A stretch of DNA of 9,011 nt from CAYQTO01 sp964420455 (GTDB lineage Bacteria; Sumerlaeota; Sumerlaeia; SLMS01), in contig CAYQTO010000155.1 of NCBI GenBank assembly GCA_964420455.1, positions 1 to 9,011 of the forward strand, given 5' to 3'. The translations under genes and the position numbers were made by a program. The notes below the pieces were generated by a model. The model was not told the origin of the DNA, did no database searches, and saw only the letters and a program-made list of their open reading frames with translations. Each line of letters begins with the position of its first letter. The first letter of the stretch is position 1. Shown one piece after another: positions 7,703-9,011 of the stretch.

Positions 7703-7712
7703 TCCTCCCTCC

Positions 7713-8666
<954 letters not shown>

Positions 8667-8769
8667 TCGGCTGGCGCGAAACTGGTTTTGGCCGTTGCCT
8701 GCACGGCGCGGTCTGGCAACCCTTGCCGCCGGTGACGCCGCGCACCCAATCAAACGGAGCCGAAGCCTC

Positions 8770-9011
8770 ATGGACGAACCGAGGGAGCCCAAGCCACCCG
8801 AACAACCCCAAGCCACCCCGCACCAGGATGCCACCGCGCAAACGCCGTCCCCATCCGCGCCCCCGGACGCGAGCGGCGAAGACCCAACGGTGACCTCCTC
8901 GCAGGCGGGATTTCGCGCCGCCGAGGGTGCCATCGAGGGTGAAATCCCGTCGCCCCGGGAGCCCGAGACGCCTCGGCAGGCGCACACTCGGGAGTGCGAG
9001 GACGAGGGCAA
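8770..9011 (+). CDS. Partial acidic proline-rich protein of unknown function (5' end only)
   Basis: An ATG at 8770 with GGAG at 8756-8759 (10-nt spacer) opens a plus frame that runs off the right edge without a stop, giving 80 codons so far. It begins MDEPREPKPPEQPQATPHQD and stays rich in Pro, Glu, Asp, Ser and Ala, with no hydrophobic segment: a typical disordered N-terminus, often found before a membrane or regulatory domain. Third codon positions are GC-rich, as in the neighbouring genes. It lies 103 bp after the glycosyltransferase and could be co-transcribed. The domain that would name it is outside the window. The gap 8667-8769 holds only a weak GTTGCC/GGCAAC inverted repeat. Confidence 0.5.
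   Translation, partial: MDEPREPKPPEQPQATPHQDATAQTPSPSAPPDASGEDPTVTSSQAGFRAAEGAIEGEIPSPREPETPRQAHTRECEDEG

Noticed and set aside
8694..8720. Terminator after the glycosyltransferase (GTTGCC/GGCAAC)
   Set aside because: Six-bp stem with a 15-nt loop and no T-run; too weak to call.

Overview
This 9 kb window comes from a GC-rich bacterial chromosome, roughly two thirds G+C by eye, with strongly GC-biased third codon positions. It holds eight complete protein genes and one gene cut by the right edge. Housekeeping genes (rpmH-rnpA), a type IV pilus retraction ATPase, an NtrC-type sigma-54 activator and a family of short GC-rich palindromic repeats point to a Gram-negative-type bacterium with sigma-54 and type IV pili. 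The repeat style resembles intergenic repeats I associate with uncultured PVC/Sumerlaeota-like lineages. That placement is a guess from memory and cannot be fixed from this window.

Layout. Positions 1-434 are non-coding: a mosaic of seven hairpin-forming palindromes, with one 59-bp element present twice at an offset of 301 bp. Positions 435-1652 (minus) encode a PilT-family ATPase. A 183-bp divergent spacer carries a TTGACA-N12-TGTCAA palindrome. Then come rpmH (1836-1976, a 46-residue gene) and rnpA (1988-2380) on plus. An AT-rich 170-bp spacer with two small palindromes and a possible sigma-54 promoter precedes a tightly packed plus-strand operon: a soluble GAF-GAF histidine kinase (2551-4284), an NtrC-type response regulator (4281-5780) and a MoaD/ThiS-like sulfur carrier (5777-6022). 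Each downstream gene starts with a GTGA stop/start overlap. A 7-bp-stem hairpin lies between this operon and a convergent gamma-glutamyltransferase-family gene (6073-7656, minus). Divergent from it is a family 2 glycosyltransferase with two C-terminal membrane helices (7713-8666), followed by the start of an acidic, proline-rich protein (8770 to the edge).

How the genes work together. rpmH and rnpA form the usual ribosome/RNase P pair, but the expected yidD/yidC partners do not follow. The kinase and regulator form a cytoplasmic two-component system that should drive sigma-54 promoters, possibly including its own. The MoaD-like gene is translationally coupled to the regulator without other molybdopterin or thiamin genes nearby, which is the most unusual link in the window. 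The regulator carries GAFTNA instead of GAFTGA in its sigma-54 contact loop. All four in-frame ATA codons I found lie inside ATATAC hexamers. I found no CRISPR array, tRNA, rRNA, transposase or phage gene, and no complete new defence or mobile system; the novel leads are regulatory and compositional.
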